Below, one piece after another: positions 1-12,800 of a DNA stretch of 64,000 nucleotides (positions are counted from its first letter, which is position 1; each line of letters begins with the position of its first letter). The notes beneath the pieces were generated by a model. It was not told where the DNA came from. It ran no database searches and saw nothing but the letters and a program-made list of their open reading frames with translations. The stretch is taken from contig NC_080072.1 of assembly GCF_949987535.1 (NCBI RefSeq), positions 56,396,460 through 56,460,459 of the forward strand, given 5' to 3'. Source of the stretch: Balaenoptera acutorostrata. Lineage: Eukaryota > Chordata > Mammalia > Artiodactyla > Balaenopteridae. The position numbers and the translations under genes are program-made.

Positions 1-302
1 CTACTTGATTAAAAAACTTGACCTATAGAGCAAATGTAAAATACTGCACCCAACAATTGCAGAAGCACTTTGTTTTTCCACATTTACAAAAATTGACCAT
101 ATACTTGCTCATACAGTAAGTCTTAACAAATTTCAAAGGACTGTAATCAGAATATAATTTCTGAGTATAATGCAATTATGTTAGAATTTAAGTAATATAA
201 TTTTAAATAATATAGATCAAAGAAATATAGAAATTTCCAATCATAGAAATTGGAAAATATTTTGAATTGAATCAATGAAAATAAATACATGTTAAAACTT
301 GG

Positions 303-519
303 GGGACCTTCTGGTGGTCCAGTGGGTAAGACTCCGTGCTTCCAATGCAGGGGGTCCAGGTTCAATCCCTGGTCGGGGAACTAGAACCCACATGCATGCC
401 GCAACTAAGAGTCCACGTGCTGCAACTAAGAAGTCCGCATGCCACAACTAAAGATGCCACACGCCTCAACGAAGATCCCATGTGCAGCAGCCAAGACCCA
501 GAGCAACCAAAATAAATAA

Positions 520-560
<41 letters not shown>
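303..560 (+). mobile_element. CHR-type tRNA-derived SINE with (TA)n tail
   Basis: The head has the CTGGTGGTCCAGTGGGTAAG-type tRNA start and a B-box-like GGTTCAATCCC. An AAATAAATAAAT tail expands into a (TA)n microsatellite at 525-557. AAAACTTGG flanks both sides (294-302 and 577-585) as a target-site duplication. It is inserted in old L1 ORF2. Confidence 0.85.
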
Positions 561-850
561 TGGCTACATTAAAAAAAAAACTTGGATTCAGCAAAATTCA
601 TATTTGGAGGGAAATATCTAGCCTTAAAATGTGTGTACCAGAAAAAAAAGGCTAAAAAAGGAAAGATATAGCATATATTTCAAGAAGTGAAAGATAAAAG
701 CAAAAAGGAATACAATAGAAAACAAATATGCTATGGGGAGAATCAGCAAAGCCAAAAGTTGCTTCTTTAAACAGACAAGTAAAATTAACATACCCTTGGT
801 GAATTTGATCAAGAGGGGAAAAGGCAAGCACAAACAATATCAGATATGAA

Positions 851-1205
851 GGGACTTCCCTGGTGGTCAGTGGTTAAGAATCCGTCTTGCAGTGCGGGGG
901 ATGCCAGTTCGATCCCTGGTCGGGGAACTAAGATCCCACATGCCACGGGGCAACTAAGCCTGCGCACCACAACTACTGAGGCCGTGCATCACAACTAGAG
1001 AGCCCACGTGCCACGAGTAATCAGCCCATGTGCTCTGCAGCCCACACACCACAACTACAGAGCCTGTGCACCTCAACTAATGAGCCCGTGCACTGTGAGA
1101 TCTCGCACACCACAGCTAACGAGCTCGTACGTTGCAATGAAAGATCCCACATGCCGCAACTAAGACCTGACGCAGCCAAAAAATAAATAAATATTAAAAA
1201 AAAGA
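851..1205 (+). mobile_element. CHR-type tRNA-derived SINE
   Basis: Starts GGGACTTCCCTGGTGGTCAG, has the B box GTTCGATCCC, repeated 'CCACAACTA' units and an A-rich AAATAAAT tail. The flanks AGATATGAA (842-850) and AGAAATGAA (1206-1214) match at 8 of 9 bases as a target-site duplication. The open frame seen on the minus strand here is an artefact of the SINE. Confidence 0.85.
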
Positions 1206-2933
1206 AGAAATGAAAAAGTGATATCACATCAAGTCCTGGTGACATTAAAAAGTTAATTGAATATTATGAACAACTTTATGCCAATAAATTTACATTTTTC
1301 ATTTTTATTTTTTAAATGGACAAATTCCTAAAAAAAGTATAACCTGTAGAAACTTACAGAGAATACAAAACCTGAATTGTCCTATAAACAATGAAAAGTA
1401 GTTCAATCAGTAGTCAGAAATTTGTGTGCAATTATGACTTTGCTAGAATGTTTACCACACATTAAAAGAAGAAATAATTCCAGTCTTACACAGATTCTCA
1501 TAGTGAATAGAACAAAAAGAAGAGATACTCTCCAACTCATGTATGAGGCAAGCAAAACTTTAATACCAGTAAGGAGAGTTTGAAAGAGTTAAAATAACAG
1601 GCAGAAGTCCTAGGCAAAATATTTCCAAACCAAATCAGTCAATATAAACAAAAATAAGATAAAGCATCATGACTAAATTAGATATATCCCAGGAGTATCA
1701 AGTTGGTTAGACTATTAATCAGTATTAGAAAATTATATTAAAAGATTAAAGGACAAAAATTATATGATTATCTCAAGAGACACAGAAAAGTATTTGATAA
1801 AATATATTAATTCATGATTTTTAAAAACTCTTAGCAAACTAGAAATAAAAGACGGCTTCTTAATCTGATAAAGATTATTAAAATAAAATTTTTTTTAATC
1901 CTACACTCAGTGTAACACTTAGTGATGAACCATTGAAAGCTTTCTCTTTGAGACTGAGCATGAGATAGCAGTACTTGTTATCACCAATTCTATTCATATT
2001 GTACTGGAGGACCAGGCCCACTCAGTTAAGCAAGAAAAAGAAATGAAAATTATTGAATTAAAGAGGTGAGACAAAACTGTAAATATTCACAAGTGGTATA
2101 CAAATGTATATAGGGAAAACCTAAAGACTCTACAAATAAATTATTAGAAGAGATTTTAAAAGGTAAAGTCACATTATATAAAAGTTTGCCCAAAAATGGT
2201 TGTATTTATATATAATAGCATCAAACAGGTAGAAAATGACATTTAAAAATTACTACTTATGATAATCATCTAAAAATATTTATAAAGTACCTAGGAGTAA
2301 ATCTAGCATAAATGTCTAAGACCTATATATGGAAGAAATTATAAAACACATTTACAGACATTAAAGAATACCTAAATTAAATAGCTATACCATTATTACA
2401 AGACACAGACAACACTAATTTAATCTTAAAATTAAGAATTTAGGGTCATAAAAAGACAACATAAAGAGAGTGAACACATAACACTATAGAGTGGAATAAT
2501 ATACTCACAACACGTATAATCAAGCAAAGACTAGTATATGTAAAGACCTCCTACAAACCAATAAAAAAAAGTAGGAGACCCAGTAGAAAAATGGATGAGA
2601 CATTTCACAAAAGATTATATCCAAATGGCCAATAAACATATGAAGTGGTATTCAATCTATATTAGTCACATGGAAATGAAAATTGAAAACACAATGAAAT
2701 ACCACTACATACTCAACAGAATGGCTAAAATAAAAAAGACTTTATAGTACCAAGGGCTGACTAGCAAGGATATTAAGCAACACTTATACACTGCACGTGG
2801 GAGTGTTAATCGGTATAACCACCTTGGAAAAGAGTTTGTAAAAACTACTAAACTTGAATTTGTGCATATGCTATGATCCAGCAGCTTGGCTCCTGGGCAT
2901 ATGCCCAGTAGAAATCCCTGAACATGTACACCA

Positions 2934-2938
<5 letters not shown>

Positions 2939-3012
<74 letters not shown>
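2939..3012. repeat. (TA)n then (CA)n compound microsatellite
   Basis: About 24 TA units run into about 13 CA units, at the 3' junction of the inverted L1 that follows. It probably grew from the duplicated target TTATATAT, which recurs at 4254 on the other side of the insert. Confidence 0.9.
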
Positions 3013-4256
3013 GATACATATTTTTTAACATCTTTATTGGAGTATAATTGCTTTACAATGTTGTGTTAGTTTCTGCTGTATAACAAAGTGAATCAGCTAT
3101 ATGTATACATATATCCCCATAGCCCCTCCCTCTTGCGTCTCCCTCCCACCCTCCCTATCCCACCTCTCTAGGTGGTCACAAAGCACCGAGCTGATCTCCC
3201 CGTGTGATGCAGCTGCTTCCCACTAGCTATCTGTTTTACATTTGGTAGTGTATATATGTCAGTGCCACTCTCTCACTTTGTCCCAGCTTACCCTTCCCCC
3301 TCCCCATGTCCTCAAGTCCGTTCTCTACGTCTGCATCTTTATTCCTGTCCTGCCCCTAGGTTCATCAGAACCATTGGTATTTTTAGATTCCATATATATG
3401 TGTTAGCATACGGTATTTGTTTTCCTCTTTCTGACTTAACTTCACTGTATGACAGACTCTAGGTCCATCCACCTCACTGCAAATAACTCAATTTTGTTTC
3501 TTTTTATGGCTGAGTAATATTTCATTGTATATATGTGCCACATCTTCTCTATCCATTCATCTGTCGATGGACACTTAGGTTGCTTCCATGTCCTGGCTAT
3601 TGTAAATAGTGCTGCAATGAATATTGTGGTACATGACTCTTTTTGAATTATGGTTTTCTCAGGGTATATGCCCAGTAGTGAGTGGGATTGCTGGGTCATA
3701 TGGTAGTTCTATTTTTAGTTTTTTAAGGAACCTCCATACTGTTCTCCATAGTGGCTGTATCAATTTACATTCCCATCAATGGTGCAAGAGGGTTCCCTTT
3801 TCTCCACACCCTCTCCAGCATTTATTGTTTGTAGATTTCTTGATGATGGCCATTCTGACCCATGTGAGGTGACACCTCATTGTGGTTTTTATTTGCATTT
3901 CTCTAATGATTAGTGATGTTAAGCATTCTTTCAATCTGTATATCTTCTTTGGAGAAACGTCCGTTTAGATCTTCTGCTCATTTTTGGATTAGGTTGTTTG
4001 TTTTTTTGATATTAAGCTTCATGAGCTGCTTGTATATTTTGGGGATTAATCCTTTGTCAGTTGCTTCGTTTGCAAATATTTTCTCCCATTCTGAGGGTTG
4101 TCTTTTCATCTTGTTTATGGTTTCCTTTGCCGTGCAGAAGTTTTTAAGTTTCATTAGGTCCCATTTGTTTATTTTTGTTTTTATTTCCATTACTCTAGGA
4201 GGTGGGTCAAAAAGGATCTTGCTGTGATTTATATCAAAGAGTGTTCTTCCTATGTT
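3013..4256 (-). mobile_element. 5'-truncated young L1, inverted, inside the old L1
   Basis: On the minus strand this reads the C-terminal ORF2 region (for example IARTWKQPKCPSTDEWIEKM and IYTMKYYSAIKRNKIELF at 3442-3699) and then the 3' UTR with its poly-A as T-runs near 3021. It is much less mutated than the + strand L1 it interrupts. The right end at about 4253 returns to the host L1 with TTATATAT, which also starts the left junction. Confidence 0.85.
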
Positions 4257-4744
4257 ATATATGTGTATAGCAGGATTATTATAAATAGCTAAAACTTAGA
4301 CCCCAATGTCCATCAGCAGTAGAATGGATATATAAAATATACATATTCAAATAATGGAATATTAGATAGCAATGAACACTGATATACCACAGCTCATATA
4401 ACAAGTTGAATGAGGCTCACAAACACAATACTGAGTAAAAGAAGCTTGACACAAGTATATAAAACAGAGTTCCATGTATATTGAGGTTCAAAACAGGCAA
4501 AATTGAACTCTAATGTGAGAAGTCAGCATAGTGGTAAACCTCGGGGAAGAGAAGGGTATAGAACTTGAGAGGGGTATGAGGTTGATTTATGGTATTCTGC
4601 CAAAGTTCAGTTTTTTGACCTACAAAGTCAAAAATTGCAAAGATATTTGTTTTGTGATAATCCTCAAACAGTGTTTATGTTTTGAGCACTTTGTGTGTGT
4701 GTGTTATATTTTAATTTTAAAAGTTTTTTAAAGTTAAAACAGGA

Positions 4745-5540
4745 ACAAGTAAGTAAGAAAATGACAGACAACCAAATAAAAAAATAGGTTTGAACAATAG
4801 CAGATATCAAATGGCCAGTGAACATAACATACAGTGTTCAACCTGTAATCGGAGAAATACATATTAAAAACCACATAGACTGACAAAACTTTAGAAGTCT
4901 GACTATATCATGTTTTGAGTATGTGACATAAAAGAAACACTCAGAATACACATTGGTTGGAGTAAAGGTTGGTATAACCACTTTGGAAAACAGTTTGACA
5001 TTTTTAGTAATTTTGATAATAATATACTCTCTGACCCAGCAGTTACATTCCTAGGTACATACCCTGGAGACACTTTTGTATGTGTGTACTAGAATATATG
5101 CATAAAAATGTTCATAGCAGTGAAAACTGGAAATAACCTCAAAATGTCCATCAACACAAGAATTGGTAAATAAATTGTGGTAGTTATTTATGTGATATCA
5201 AAAATGAATGAACTATGGCTACGTATACAACATAATTGAATCCTAAAAGATAAAACAAAAACAAATGTATGTAACATTATTCTATTGTAAATTAAAATTA
5301 AAATTTTAAAAACTTATTTAGGAGTTCATATTTAGGACGCCAGTTTAAGTTAATAAACACGTAAATAAAAGCAAGAAAATGTGTTTATTATAAAAGTCAG
5401 GAGAGTGGTTTTCTCTAAGGAGTAGGGGAGAGGGTTGGACTGGGAAGAGATAACATGTGTCTTGACCTGAATGGTACTTTCCCAGCTATTGGCTTTATAA
5501 ATATTTAAGTTATACATTTATATTCTATGCAGTTTTCTTG
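4745..5540 (+). mobile_element. Old L1 C-terminal/3' UTR fragment
   Basis: Phrases typical of the L1 ORF2 C-terminus appear in order (GGCCAGTGAACAT near 4814, GACCCAGCAGTTACATTCCT near 5033, ATGTCCATCAACACAAG near 5144). It is heavily mutated with no frame. It is probably a second copy, because it repeats the 3' ORF2 region already present just upstream. Confidence 0.6.
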
Positions 5541-6191
5541 TATTTAATATTTCACACTTTTAAAAGTTAAATTTTCCCACTAGGTTCAGGTTTCCAGGTA
5601 GTAGTACCTATCCAGTGCTCAATATAGAAGAGAAAGAGGTTAGTTGTTATAGCCAAGTCTGGGAAGATGTGGGAGCATATAGAATAAAGAACACAGGGGA
5701 GTCGATTAACCTCAGTCAAGAAGAAATGGGCACCTCTTTCTTTAGAAACTAGGAATGGGAGAAAGAATGCAGGGAGAGGGTGCATATGAATGCAGAAACA
5801 CTTAGGAGGAGAGTTTAAAAGAGTTCAGATTTATAAGATGGGAAGTAGAATCATTTGCTGAAAGTGAAGCTAACAAGAAGGAAAGGATCTCTAGGGAATA
5901 TGAGGCAAAAATACAGCATTTGTTCAGGTTTCGGCAGATATTTAAAATTTCATGTAACCATTCAGAATTAAAATTGACATGAGACTTCTGATATTGATTA
6001 TTCACAAGCAGGCTGTTTCCTCAAAGGTTAGTATAACTCTTCATTATATAATTATACATCTGTTCTTTAAAATGTAATGAAAGATAATCAATGTTTACAT
6101 TTAACTGGGAGGGCTATTTTTGTAGGCAAAATATACTTCCTTTGCTAAAGAATCATGATTTTACTAACTTCATTTTCCCTTTCTTCTTCAG
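5541..6191. other. ACER3 intron, no recognisable repeat
   Basis: AT-rich sequence up to the splice acceptor at 6190-6191. I see no repeat, RNA gene or coding frame beyond short chance ORFs. Confidence 0.6.
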
Positions 6192-6250
6192 GTCATGTAT
6201 GGAATGTTGGTCTTCACATTAGTAGTTCGATCTATTTATATTGTTACATG
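6192..6250 (+). CDS. ACER3: ACER3 coding exon (residues about 147-166)
   Basis: The acceptor TTCTTCTTCAG is followed by an open frame reading VMYGMLVFTLVVRSIYIVT and the first two bases of a Trp codon, then the donor GTAAGT. This corresponds to transmembrane helix 5 of ACER3. The exon is 59 nt and ends in phase 2, and the missing base is the first base of the exon at 39030. One residue differs from human as I recall it (Val for Leu in VVRS). About 700 bp before it and 570 bp after it show no recognisable repeat. The nearest repeat downstream is a CHR SINE at 6820. The frame, splice sites and exact match to the family leave little doubt. Confidence 0.96.
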
Positions 6251-6795
6251 GTAAGTACTTTGGATCATCAAAAGAGTATACTTAGGTGGTAAATCTGTAG
6301 CCTAAACTGAAATAACACATAAAACCCAACTCCAGAAAGGCTATTGATAGAAAACTTATAACCCAACATTTATTATGGTATATTGCAAGAAATACTAGTT
6401 CTTTAAGTAAGTTGTTAATAGGCATCACGTGAAACCAGTAGTTGTAAAATTGAAGAAATTTGAGGAAAGCTATGTGTGATGGCCTCCTTTTGAATATTTA
6501 TAATGTACATGAGTTTATTAAAGGCCTTGAAAAATCCTACAGTAGAAAATAAAATAATTGTTTTTGTGTTTCTCAAACTACTTAACTAAGGAACCCTTTT
6601 TGCAGAACACCTCTCAAGGAAGACTGTTAGTGTCACAGAGAAACAGTATTCCAGAAAGATCATTTAGGAAATAGGCATAATATTTATAGAGTTCATGAAA
6701 AATAAAATAAGAAATATTTCATGTGAGTACCTGACATAGGGCCTGGCCATATAACAGATGCTCAGTAAGTAAATAGTATGATTTATGGGTTTGTT
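6251..6795. other. ACER3 intron, no recognisable repeat
   Basis: Follows the donor of the first exon. A segment near 6720-6775 (CTGACATAGGGCCTGGCCAT, then GATGCTCAGTAAGTAAATA) resembles the 3' end of a MIR or L2. The rest is unassigned. Confidence 0.5.
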
Positions 6796-6819
6796 CCTGT
6801 TTTTTTCTTTTTTTTTTTT

Positions 6820-7135
6820 TTTAAAGTTTATGTCCTTTTATTTTAGTTTTTTGTTTTTTTTTAAATTTATTTATGGCTGTGTTGGGTCCTCGTTTCTGTG
6901 TGAGGGCTTTCTCTAGTTGCGGCAAGTGGGGGCCACTCTTCATCGCGGTGCGTGGGCCTCTCATTATCGCGGCCTCTCTTGTTGCGGAGCACAGGCTCCA
7001 GACGTGCAGGCTCAGTAATTGTGGCCCACGGGCCCAGTTGCTCCACGGCATGTGGGATTTTCCCAGACCAGGACCCGAACCCGTGTCCCCTGCATTGGCA
7101 GGCAGATTCTCAACCACTGTGCCACCAGGGAAGCT
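6820..7135 (-). mobile_element. CHR SINE, first of a same-direction pair
   Basis: Read on the minus strand it has the GCTTCCCTGGTGGCACAGTG head (at 7117-7134), a tRNA B box, and ends in an A-rich tail (T-run at 6840-6870). It is flanked by the same TGTTTTTTTCTTTT target that also follows the next SINE. Confidence 0.9.
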
Positions 7136-7142
7136 CTGTTTT

Positions 7143-7145
7143 TTT

Positions 7146-7183
<38 letters not shown>

Positions 7184-7478
7184 TTTTTTTTTTTTAATTT
7201 ATTTTATTTATGGCTGTGTTGGGTCTTCGTTTCTGTGCGAGGGCTCTCTCCAGTTGTGGCAAGCGGGGGCCACTCTTCATCGCGGTGCGCGGGCCTCTCG
7301 CTATCGCCGCGGCCTCTCTTGTTGCGGAGCACAGGCTCCAGACGCGCAGGCTCAGCAATTGTGGCTCACGGGCCCAGCCGCTCCGCGGCATGTGGGATCT
7401 TCCCAGACCAGGGCTCGAACCCGTGTCCCCTGCATTGGCAGGCGGATTCTCAACCACTGCGCCACCAGGGAAGCCCTG
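7143..7478 (-). mobile_element. CHR SINE, second of a same-direction pair
   Basis: Very similar to its neighbour at 6820-7135 and in the same direction. The head is at 7458-7478 and the long T-runs at 7151-7195 are its A tail. TGTTTTTTTCTTTT follows at about 7477-7490. The long + strand open frames over this pair are SINE plus homopolymer artefacts. Confidence 0.9.
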
Positions 7479-8159
7479 TTTTTTTCTTTTTTAATTAAAC
7501 TTTTTGTTTTGAGATAATTGTAGAAGCACATGCATTTGTAAGAAATAATAGAGATTGTCTGTACCCTTTACTAGTTTCCTCTAGTGATAATGTCTTGCAA
7601 AACTGTAGTACAATATCATAACCATGATTTGACACTGACAGAGTCAAGATACAGAACAATTCTATCACCACAAGGATCCCTGTGTGTTCTTTCTGTAGCC
7701 ACACCCAATTCCCTCCTACCCCGTTCCCTTACCCCCTATGCTTAACCCCTAGCAACTACTAATCTGCCCTTCATTTCTCCAATTTTTCATTTTCAGAGTG
7801 TTATATAAATGGAATCACACAGTATATATAACCATTGGGATTGGCCTTTTGCACTCAGCATAATTCACTGGAGATTAATACAAGTTGTTGAGTGTATCAA
7901 TAGTTCACCCTTTCTATTGTGAGTAGTATTCCATGATATGGATGTACCACAGTTTAATCATTCACCTGTTGAATAACATCTGGATTTCCAGTTTTTTATT
8001 TCTAGTTTTTTACTATTACAAATAAAGCTGCTATGAATATTTGTTTACAGGTTTTTACGTGAATATAAATTTTCATTTCTCTGGAATAAATGCCCAGAGT
8101 GGAATTGCTAGGTTGTATGATAATCATATGTTTCATTCTTTTTAAAACTTTCAGACTGT

Positions 8160-8480
8160 TTTTTTTTAATTAATTTATTTTTGGCTGCGTTGGGTCTTCG
8201 TTGCTGCATGTGGGCTTTCTCTAGTTATGGTGAGCGAGGGCTACTCTTCATTGCGGTATGCGGGCTTCTCATTGTGGTGGCATCTCTTGTGGAGCACGGG
8301 CTCTAGGGCGCACAGACTTCAGTAGTTGTGGCTTGCGGGCTCTAGAGCACAGGCTCACTAGTTGTGGTGCACGGGCTTAGTTGCTCCGCGGCATGTGGGA
8401 TCTTCCCAGACCAGGGCTCGAACCTGTGTCCCCTGCATTGGCAGGAGGATTCTCAACCACTGCACCACCAGGGAAACCCA
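8160..8480 (-). mobile_element. CHR SINE inserted in L1-C
   Basis: Minus-strand SINE with head at 8462-8480 and the A tail as T-run at 8159-8167. The duplicated target is AACTTTCAGACTG (about 8147-8159) against AACTTCCAAACTG (about 8480-8492). The L1-C text joins perfectly when it is removed. Confidence 0.88.
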
Positions 8481-9815
8481 ACTTCCAAACTGTTTTCCAG
8501 AGTGGCTCTACCATTTTACATTCCCACCAGCAGTGTATGTGTGACCCAGTTTCTCTTCATCCTTGCCAACATTTGGTGTTGTCACTATTTTTTATTTTAG
8601 TCATTCTTACAGATGTGTACTGATATCTCATTGTGGTTTTAATTCTTCTTTCCCTAGTGGCTAATAATGTTGAACATATTTTCATGTGCTTATTTACCAT
8701 CTATGTATCCTCTTTGGTGAAACGTCTGTTCATGTCTTTGCCCATTTTCTAATGGGATTGTTTCTCTTTTTTTTTATTTGAGTTTTGAGCATTCTTTACA
8801 TATTCTAGATACTAATCCTTCATCAAATATGTGGCTCACAAATATTTTCTCACAATCTGTACCTTGTCTTTCATGCTGTTCACAGGGCCTTTCACAGAGC
8901 AAAAGTTTTTAATTTTGATGAAATCAGTTTATCAATTTTCCTTTTACGTATCATGCTTGGGCATGCAGGCTAAGGACTCAATGCCTAACCCTAGGTTTTC
9001 TCGTTTTTTACCAAAAGTTTTGTATAGTTTTACATTTAAGTTTATGATTTATTTTGAGTTAATTTTTATGTAAGGGGTAAGGAGTAGGTTGAGGTCCATT
9101 TTTTAACCTACAGAGGTCCAACTACTCCAGGACCACTGGTTGAAAAGGCTGTTTCTTCACTGAATTGCTTTTGCACCTTTCTCAAAAATTACTTGGGTAT
9201 ATTTGTGTGGATGTATTTTTGAGTTTTTTTATTCTGTTGCATTGATTTAGGTGTCTATTCTTCTACCGGTCTTACTCTCTGATAATTCATTACGCTACCT
9301 ATAAAATAACTCTTCAAATCATATGGATTGATTCTTCTCACTTCTTTTTCAAAACTGTTTTTTCTATTTGGGTTCCTTTGCCTTTACGTATAAATTTTAG
9401 AAAAATAATGTCTATATTTAAAATCTTATTGGCATTTTGATAGGAATTGCATTAAACCTGTATATCAATTTGTGAAAAATTGACATCTTTACTATGTTCA
9501 GTCTTCCAGTCTATGAACACTGTGTGTCTTGTGTGTCTCTCCATTTATTTAGATCATCTTTGATTTCTTCCATTAGCATTTTGGAGTTTTGATTTTTTTT
9601 TAATTTTTGAATTTTATTTCATTTTTTTATACAGCAGGTTCTTATTAGTCATCCATTTTATACACATCAGTGTATACATGTCAATCCCAATCTCCCAATT
9701 CATCCCACCACCACCCCCACCCCCCGCCGCTTTCCCCCCTTGGTGTCCATACGTTTGTTCTCTACATCTGTGTCTCTATTTCTGCCCTGCAAACCGGTTC
9801 ATCTGTACCATTTTT

Positions 9816-12800
9816 CTAGATTCCACATATATGCATTAATATATGATATTTGTTTTTCTCTTTCTGACTTACTTCACTCTGTATAACAGTCTCTAGATCC
9901 ATCCACGTCTCTACAAATGACCCAATGTCGTTCCTTTTTATGACTGAGTAATATTCCATTGTATATATGTACCACAACTTCTTTATCCATTCGTCTGTCG
10001 ATGGGCATTTAGGTTGCTTCCATGACCTGGCTATTGTAAATAGTGCTGCAGTGAACATTGGGGTGCATGTCTCTTTTTAAATTATGGTTTTCTCTGGGTA
10101 TATGCCCAGTAGTGGGATTGCTGGGTCATATTAATTCTATTTTTAGTTTTTTAAGGACCCTCCATACTGTTCTCCATAGTGGCTGTATCAATTTACATCC
10201 CCACCAACAGTGCAAGAGGGTTCCCTTTTCTCCACACCCTCTCCAGCATTTGTTGTGTGTAGATTTTCTGATGATGCCCATTCTATCTGGTGTGAGGTGA
10301 TACCTCATTGTAGTTTTGATTTGCATTTCTCTAATAATTAGTGATGTTGAGCAGCTTTTCAGGTGCTTCTTGGCCATCTGTATGTCCTCTTTGGAGAAAT
10401 GTCTATTTACGTCTTCTGCCCATTTTTGGATTGGGTTACTTGTTTTTTTAATATTGAGCTGAATGAGCTGTTTATATATTTTGGAGATTAATCCTTTGTC
10501 TGTTGATACGTTTGCAAATATTTTCTCACGTTTTGAGGATTGTCTTTTCGTCTTGTTTATGGTTTCCTTTGCTGTGCAAAAGCTTTTAAGTTACATTAGG
10601 TCCCATTTGTTTATTTTTGCTTTTATTTCCATTACTCTAGGAGGTGGATCAAAAAAGGTCTTGCTGTGATTTATGTCAAAGAGTGTTCTTCCTATGTTTT
10701 CCTCTAAGAGTTTTATAGTGTCTGGTCTTACATTTAGGTCTCGAATCCATTTTGAGTTTATTTTTGTGTATGGTGTTAGGGAGTGTTCTAATTTCATTCT
10801 TTTACATGTAGCTGTCCAGTTTTTCCAGCACCACTTATTGAAGAGACTATCTTTTCTCCATTGTATATCCTTGCCTCCTTTGTCATAGATTAGTTGAACA
10901 TAGGTGCGTGGGTTTATCTCTGGGCTTTCTATCCTGTTCCATTGATCTGTATTTCTGTTTTTCTGTCAGTACCATATTGTCTTGATGACTGTAGCTTTGT
11001 AGTATAGTCTGAAGTCAGGGAGTCTGATTCCTCCAGCTCTGCTTTTTTCCCTCGAGTGCTTTGGCTATTCGGGGTCTTTTGTGTCTCCATACAAATTATA
11101 AGATTTTTTGTTCTAGTTCTGTAAAAAATGCCATTGGTAATTTGATAGGGATTGCATTGAATCTGTAGATTGCTTTGGGTAGCGTAGTCATTTTCACAAT
11201 ATTGATTCTTCCAATCCAAGAACATGGTATATTTCTCCATCTGTTGGTATCATCTTTAATTTCTTTCATCAGTGTCTTATAGTTTTCTGCATACAGGTCT
11301 TTTGTCTCCCTAGGTAGGTTTATTCCTAGGTATTTTATTCTTTTTGTTGCAATGGTAAATAGGAGTGTTTCCTTACTTTCTCCTTCAGATTCTTCATTAG
11401 TGTATAGGAATGCAAGAGATTTCTGTGCATTAATTTTGTATTCTGCAACTTTACCAGATTCATTGATTAGCTCTAGTAGTTTTCTGGTGGCATCTTTAGG
11501 ATTCTCTATATATAGTATCATGTCATCTGCAAACAGTGACAGTTTTACTTCTTCTTTTCCAGTTTGTATTCCTTTTATTTCTTTTTCTTCTCTGATTGCC
11601 GTGGTTAGGACTTCCAAAACAATGTTGAATAATAGTGGCGAGAATGGGCAACCTTGTCTTGTTCCTGATCTTAGAGGAAATGCATTTAGTTTTTCACCAT
11701 TGAGAATGAAGTTTGCTGTGGGTTTGTCGTATATGGCCTTTATTACGTTGAGGTAGGTTCCCTCTATGCCCAGTTTCTGGAGAGTTTTTATCATAAATGG
11801 GTGTTGAATTTTGTCAAAAGCTTTTTCTGCATCTATTGAGATCATCATATGGTTTTTCTTCTTCAATTTGTTAATATGGTGTATCACATTGATTGATTTG
11901 CGTATATTGAAGAATCCTTGCATCCCTGGGATAAATCCCACTTGATCGTGGTGTATGATCTTTTTAATGTGTTGTTGGATTCTGTTTGCTAGTATTTTGT
12001 TGAGGATTTTTGCATCTATATTCATCAGTGATATTGGTCTGTAATTTTCTTTTTTTGTAGTATCTTTGTCTGGTTTTGGTATCAGGGTGATGGTGGCCTC
12101 ATAGAATGAGTTTGGGAGTGTTCCTTCCTCTGCAGTTTTTTGGAAGAGTTTGAGAAGGATGGTTGTTACCTCTTCTCTAAATGTTTGATAGAATTCACCT
12201 GTGAAGCCATCTGGTCCTGGACTTTTGTTTGTTGGAAGATTTTTAATCACAGTTTCAATTTCATTACTTGCGATTGGTCTGTTCATATTTTCTATTTCTT
12301 CCTGGTTCAGTCTCAGAAGGTTGTGCTTTTCTAAGAATTTGTCCATTTCTTCCAGGTTGTCCATTTTATTGGCATAGAGTTCCTTGTAGTAGTCTCTTAG
12401 GATGCTTTGTACTTCTGTGGTGTCTGTTGTAACTTCTCCTTTTTCATTTTTAATTTTATTGATTTGAGTCCTCTCCCTCTTTTTCTTGATGAGTCTGGCT
12501 AATGGTTTATCAATTTTGTTTATCTTCTCAAAGGACCAGCTTTTCGTTTTATTGATCTTTGTTATTGTTTTCTTTTTTACTATTTCATTTATTTCTACTC
12601 TGATGTTTATGATTTCTTTCCTTCTGCTAACTTTGGGGTTTGTTTGTTCTTCTTTCTCTAGTTCCTTTAGGTGTAAGGTTAGATTGTTTATTTGAGATTT
12701 TTCTTGTTTCTTGAGGTAGGCTTGTATAGTTATAAACTTCCCTCTTAGAACTGCTTTTGCCACATCCCATAGGTTTTGGATCGTCGTGTTTTCATTGTCA

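Larger units (their letters stand above)
1..4740 (+). mobile_element. Old L1 (ORF2 to 3' end), broken by two SINEs and an inverted L1
   Basis: Short blocks still resemble L1 ORF2 in order: the endonuclease end (1-300), a tyrosine-rich stretch near 1255-1285, reverse-transcriptase remnants (1680-2010), and the ORF2 C-terminus and 3' UTR (2700-2938, resuming 4257-4730). All frames are destroyed. The L1 text runs straight across each insertion. It goes from 300 to the DNA after the SINE at 586, from 850 to 1206, and from 2938 to 4257, so the three inserts are younger. A further old L1 C-terminal piece follows at 4745-5540. Confidence 0.75.

Noticed and set aside
2939..3012. CRISPR-like regular repeats
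   Set aside because: All short regular repeats seen are microsatellites with no spacers, in a mammalian genome.
6873..7517. 214-codon + strand ORF
   Set aside because: It spans two reversed SINEs and T-runs (poly-Phe). The repeated peptide patterns come from the SINEs.
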